Positions 13,139 through 15,538 of a DNA stretch of 15,538 bases are shown here, piece after piece. Position 1 is the stretch's first letter, and each line of letters opens with the position of its first letter. Both the position numbers and the translations under genes were made by a program. The notes below the pieces were generated by a model. The model worked only from the letters and a program-made list of their open reading frames with translations. It ran no database searches and was not told where the DNA came from. The DNA is from Firmicutes bacterium UBA5493 (GTDB lineage Bacteria; Bacillota; Limnochordia; Darwinibacteriales; Darwinibacteriaceae), in NCBI GenBank assembly GCA_002424045.1, contig DIPH01000047.1:39637-55174 (forward strand), given 5' to 3'.

Positions 13139-13993
13139 ATGCCACAAGAACCTTACTTGTCGAGTCTCCTGCCTATTTTGCGCTGTCCCTATACTTGTGC
13201 TCCCATGCACCTTGGAAATGACTCTGTTGATGCAGGTAAACGACGATATTCTCTACGCCAAGGGATACTTAGCCTTGTTGACGAGGATAAAGTGTCGGCA
13301 CTTGACGACTTATTTCAGCAGCAATATGGCATGAACACCGCCAAAAAGTATGATGCCACTTTGAGGCTGCAGAGTATGATTTTCGGGTGCTGGGAGCCAT
13401 CCCAGCGTAAGCGACTTGTTCGACTCCTAAACGCCCCCAAGGGAGGCATGGTGTTAGAAGTGGCGGTGGGCACTGGTGCCAATTTACGTCCTCTAGCCAA
13501 CCAAATCGGCCCGCACGGACAAATCGTTGCTGTCGATCTATCCTTAGCCATGCTAAAGGTTGCTAAAGGGCGGGCCAGCACAATACCGATACCCATTCAC
13601 TTAGCTAGGGCCGATGGATGTCACTTACCGTTTGTTGATAACAGTTTTGACGCCGTTTTTCACTTCGGCGGCATCAATATGTTTGGTAATGTTAGGCAGG
13701 GCATTGAGGAAATGGTACGGGTAGCAAAACCAGATGCACCTGTCATTATTAGCGATGAGGGCATGTCAGAAAGAAGACGGAAAACGTGGATTGGGCGGCG
13801 CTTAGGCGAGATGAATACTCTCAATTTATGTCGGCCTCCTTTTGCCGATATACCATGGGACCATGTTCATGCCTTTGAACTGCATTGGGCTTGGCGTGAG
13901 CTGTTCTACGTGCTCAGTTTTCGAAAAGGGAACGATCCAAAGGCAAGCGTGGGCACGCCACAAGAGGAAGTGCACCGCCGTATCAAGACCTAG
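13139..13993 (+). CDS. Class I SAM-dependent methyltransferase (UbiE-like) with N-terminal Trm112-like segment
   Basis: The 284-residue protein has a Rossmann-type methyltransferase core. Motif I is VLEVAVGTGANL (105-116), the acidic residue binding the SAM ribose is Asp133 in VAVDLS, motif II/III is ARADGCHLPFVDNSFDAVF (157-175), and MVRVAKPDAPVIISD (192-206) is the post-motif III strand. The first 50 residues (LRCPYTCAPMHLG, then RRYSLRQGILSLVDED) resemble the short Trm112-like domain of many such enzymes, but with only one cysteine pair, Cys16/20, spaced CX3C. The ATG at 13139 with AAGGAGG at 13124-13130 is preferred over an in-frame TTG at 13121. The substrate is unknown; a lipid, quinone or small molecule is possible. 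It follows the 41-residue ORF. Confidence 0.85.
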   Translation: MPQEPYLSSLLPILRCPYTCAPMHLGNDSVDAGKRRYSLRQGILSLVDEDKVSALDDLFQQQYGMNTAKKYDATLRLQSMIFGCWEPSQRKRLVRLLNAPKGGMVLEVAVGTGANLRPLANQIGPHGQIVAVDLSLAMLKVAKGRASTIPIPIHLARADGCHLPFVDNSFDAVFHFGGINMFGNVRQGIEEMVRVAKPDAPVIISDEGMSERRRKTWIGRRLGEMNTLNLCRPPFADIPWDHVHAFELHWAWRELFYVLSFRKGNDPKASVGTPQEEVHRRIKT

Positions 13994-14033
13994 AATAGTC
14001 CTAACGGAATACCTGGTTTTCGCAACTATAGCG

Positions 14034-14062
14034 TTGACATCTGGCGTCTAAGACTATAGAAT
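14034..14062 (+). promoter_or_regulatory. sigma-A-type promoter of the glutamate dehydrogenase gene
   Basis: A perfect -35 TTGACA (14034-14039) and a -10 TAGAAT (14057-14062) are 17 bases apart. The start would be near 14069, leaving a leader of about 54 bases. The palindrome CTATAG occurs twice, at 14026-14031 just before the -35 and at 14054-14059 overlapping the -10, 28 bases apart, and could be an operator pair. Confidence 0.85.
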
Positions 14063-14122
14063 AGCAAAAACAAGACGTTTTTCACTAACACCAACAGCAC
14101 TAATTGACGCGAGGTGAACCAG

Positions 14123-15382
14123 ATGAGTAACAAATACAATCCCTACGTGGAAACACTTAAAACGTTAGAGCGGGCTGCGAAGAAACTAGGGTTGGAGGCA
14201 GATGACTACATTCAACTAAAGTATCCTGAACGGGAGCTCAAGGTCTCAGTTCCCGTGAGAATGGACAATGGGTCAATAAGGGTATTTGAAGGCTATAGGG
14301 TGCAGCACTCTGGAGCAAGGGGTCCATACAAAGGAGGAATTCGTTACCACCAAGACGTTGACATGGACGAGATCAAGGCTCTTGCAATCATGATGAGTCT
14401 GAAATGTGCGGTGGTTGATATCCCCTACGGTGGAGGTAAGGGTGGAGTCACCGTTGACGCAAACAAGCTCTCCAACGCAGAACTAGAAAGACTCACCAGA
14501 AGATTTGCAACCCTCCTTTATCCAATTATTGGCCCTCATATCGATATTCCAGCTCCAGATGTTAATACCAATGGCGAGGTCATGGCCTGGTTTATGGACG
14601 CCTTTAGCACATTACAAGGCCAGCTTACACCAGGCGTGGTCACAGGAAAACCCATTCCGGTTGGTGGATCCCTTGGCCGGAGAGAAGCTACAGGTCGTAG
14701 TATTATGCTCATGACTAGAGAGATAGCCAAGAAAATCCAGCTGGATCTTAAAGGTGCGAGAGTTGCAGTACAAGGAGCAGGAAACGTTGGCGGAACTTCA
14801 GCGAAGTTTCTGCACAGCCAAGGCTGCAAAATTGTGGCCCTTAGTGATGTATCCGGTGCAGTTTTTTCTGAAGATGGATTGGAAATTGAAGAGATCGTAG
14901 ATTTCTTAAGGACAAAACGCGGGCGAACTTTGGCAGACTACAATGTGCCGAATTTGACCAGGATTTCAAATGAACAGATGCTATCAACAGAAGTGGATAT
15001 CCTTATTCCTGCTGCCTTGGAGAACGCGATTACAGAAAAAACGGCGCCCGCAATTAAGACTAAGATGATTGTGGAGGGTGCAAATGGTCCTACCACTTCC
15101 GAAGGGGATAGAATCTTGGAGGAAAAAGGTGTGATAGTTGTTCCTGACATCCTGGCGAATGCAGGTGGCGTTGTAGTCTCTTATTTTGAATGGATTCAAA
15201 ACCTTCAAAACCTTAAGTGGAGCGAAGAAGAGATCAATGAGAAGTTAGAGAATCTTATGGTCAAAGCATTTAATGATGTATGGGATACGGCTGAAAAAGC
15301 AGGCACTTCGTTACGGATGGGGGCATACATGGTCGCCGTTGACCGAATTGCTACTGCTAGCAAATTGAGAGGAATGGCCTAG
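14123..15382 (+). CDS. gdhA: Glutamate dehydrogenase (Glu/Leu/Phe/Val dehydrogenase family)
   Basis: The 419-residue enzyme interconverts glutamate and 2-oxoglutarate plus ammonia using NAD(P). Glutamate-binding Lys70 in GPYKGGIRYH, the catalytic Lys106 in PYGGGKGGVTVD and the catalytic Asp146 in PAPDVNTNGE are in place. The cofactor domain has GAGNVGG (218-224) and Asp242 in LSDVSG at the end of the second strand. An acidic residue there is often linked with NAD rather than NADP, so a catabolic role like RocG/GudB is plausible but not proven. VEGANGPTT (318-326) is also conserved. The ATG at 14123 with GAGGTGA upstream is chosen over the GTG at 14114. The gene has its own strong promoter and is probably monocistronic. 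Closely related Leu/Phe dehydrogenases are shorter, so GDH is favoured. Confidence 0.95.
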   Translation: MSNKYNPYVETLKTLERAAKKLGLEADDYIQLKYPERELKVSVPVRMDNGSIRVFEGYRVQHSGARGPYKGGIRYHQDVDMDEIKALAIMMSLKCAVVDIPYGGGKGGVTVDANKLSNAELERLTRRFATLLYPIIGPHIDIPAPDVNTNGEVMAWFMDAFSTLQGQLTPGVVTGKPIPVGGSLGRREATGRSIMLMTREIAKKIQLDLKGARVAVQGAGNVGGTSAKFLHSQGCKIVALSDVSGAVFSEDGLEIEEIVDFLRTKRGRTLADYNVPNLTRISNEQMLSTEVDILIPAALENAITEKTAPAIKTKMIVEGANGPTTSEGDRILEEKGVIVVPDILANAGGVVVSYFEWIQNLQNLKWSEEEINEKLENLMVKAFNDVWDTAEKAGTSLRMGAYMVAVDRIATASKLRGMA

Positions 15383-15390
15383 AGAAAAAT

Positions 15391-15413
15391 GGACCCTGTC
15401 ATTGACAGAGTCC
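15391..15413 (+). repeat. Inverted repeat just after gdhA
   Basis: GGAC-c-CTGTC, loop ATT, GACAG-a-GTCC forms nine base pairs with one C-A mismatch, eight bases after the gdhA stop. It lacks a following T-run on either strand, so it is not a classical terminator. It may protect the mRNA 3' end or be an operator for a neighbouring gene. A related CTGTC-tactt-GACAG hairpin lies at about 15439-15453. Confidence 0.5.
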
Positions 15414-15470
15414 AACGAATCTGAGTTTGTTACTTCCACTGTCTACTTGACAGGGAGCGGTTCAGTCTGC

Positions 15471-15489
15471 ATATGCATAGCATATTTTT
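15471..15489 (+). terminator. Possible weak terminator for gdhA
   Basis: ATATGC, loop ATA, GCATAT forms a 6-bp AT-rich stem followed by a run of five T (15485-15489). The fold is weak, and the T-run is shared with the A/T tract of the opposite-strand terminator next to it, so this is only a candidate. Confidence 0.3.
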
Positions 15490-15517
15490 AAAAAACCCTA
15501 CACGTAGGTGTAGGGTT
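15490..15517 (-). terminator. Intrinsic terminator of a minus-strand gene outside the window
   Basis: On the minus strand AACCCTACAC, loop CTAC, GTGTAGGGTT forms a perfect 10-bp stem ending in six T in a row (two in the stem, four after it). On the plus strand the stem is followed by CAGAC, not T, so it works for transcripts coming from the right. That implies a gene convergent with gdhA beyond 15538. Confidence 0.8.
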
Positions 15518-15538
15518 CAGACTGTCAAAGAAGGCATG

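Noticed and set aside
15443..15482. Plus-strand TTGACA with CATATG as a promoter pointing out of the window
   Set aside because: The -10 matches only about half of the consensus and the transcript would run straight into the strong hairpin at 15494-15517; the TTGACA is better explained as part of the CTGTC/GACAG repeats.
1..15538. CRISPR arrays, insertion sequences, phage genes, toxin-antitoxin or defence genes
   Set aside because: No regularly spaced repeats, transposase or integrase motifs, terminal inverted repeats or nuclease/antitoxin pairs were seen. The gene content is conserved chromosomal core.

Overview
The window comes from a Gram-positive, endospore-forming member of the Bacillota, probably a clostridial-type lineage rather than a Bacillus. 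Three things point there. The gene order is that of the B. subtilis csfB-yaaO-tmk-darA-yaaR-holB-ricT-rsmI-abrB-metG-tatD region. There is a methionyl T-box leader. There are also spore-associated families (Gin/CsfB, AbrB, phosphosulfolactate synthase). Shine-Dalgarno sites are strong, starts are ATG, GTG and TTG, and the sigma-A-type promoters are clean with 17-base spacers.

Layout. At the left edge (1-93) lies the 5' part of a tRNA-Lys(UUU) gene on the minus strand with its own promoter. From 119 to 4471 a minus-strand operon reads promoter, T-box leader, metG, tatD, purA. The leader has an AUG specifier, a T-box sequence and an intrinsic terminator, so the whole unit should respond to uncharged tRNA-Met. 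Divergent from it on the plus strand are an MFS transporter, a phosphosulfolactate synthase (ComA) and a small AbrB-type transition-state regulator with its own promoter. AbrB ends inside the 3' end of rsmI.

From 6951 to 12787 a second minus-strand operon reads gin/csfB-like, yaaO-type decarboxylase, tmk, darA, yaaR, holB, ricT, rsmI. Its genes overlap by 1-17 bases or sit within about 15 bases of each other, so they are very likely co-transcribed and translationally coupled. It combines sporulation sigma control, dTMP synthesis, cyclic-di-AMP sensing, replication clamp loading, mRNA decay/phosphorelay control and 16S rRNA methylation. Compared with B. subtilis, xpaC/yaaN and yabA-yabB-yazA are missing, abrB is inverted, and the transporter-comA pair is inserted.

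From 12992 on the plus strand come an unrecognised 41-residue ORF with a strong ribosome binding site, a class I SAM-dependent methyltransferase directly behind it, and then a glutamate dehydrogenase with its own strong promoter. The right edge holds a terminator for a minus-strand gene outside the window and several CTGTC/GACAG inverted repeats.

I see no CRISPR array, insertion sequence, prophage or defence island. Most of the window is conserved housekeeping. The least explained items are the small ORF-methyltransferase pair, the transporter-ComA insertion, the placing of purA under methionine T-box control, and the altered HolB, RicT and AbrB proteins.
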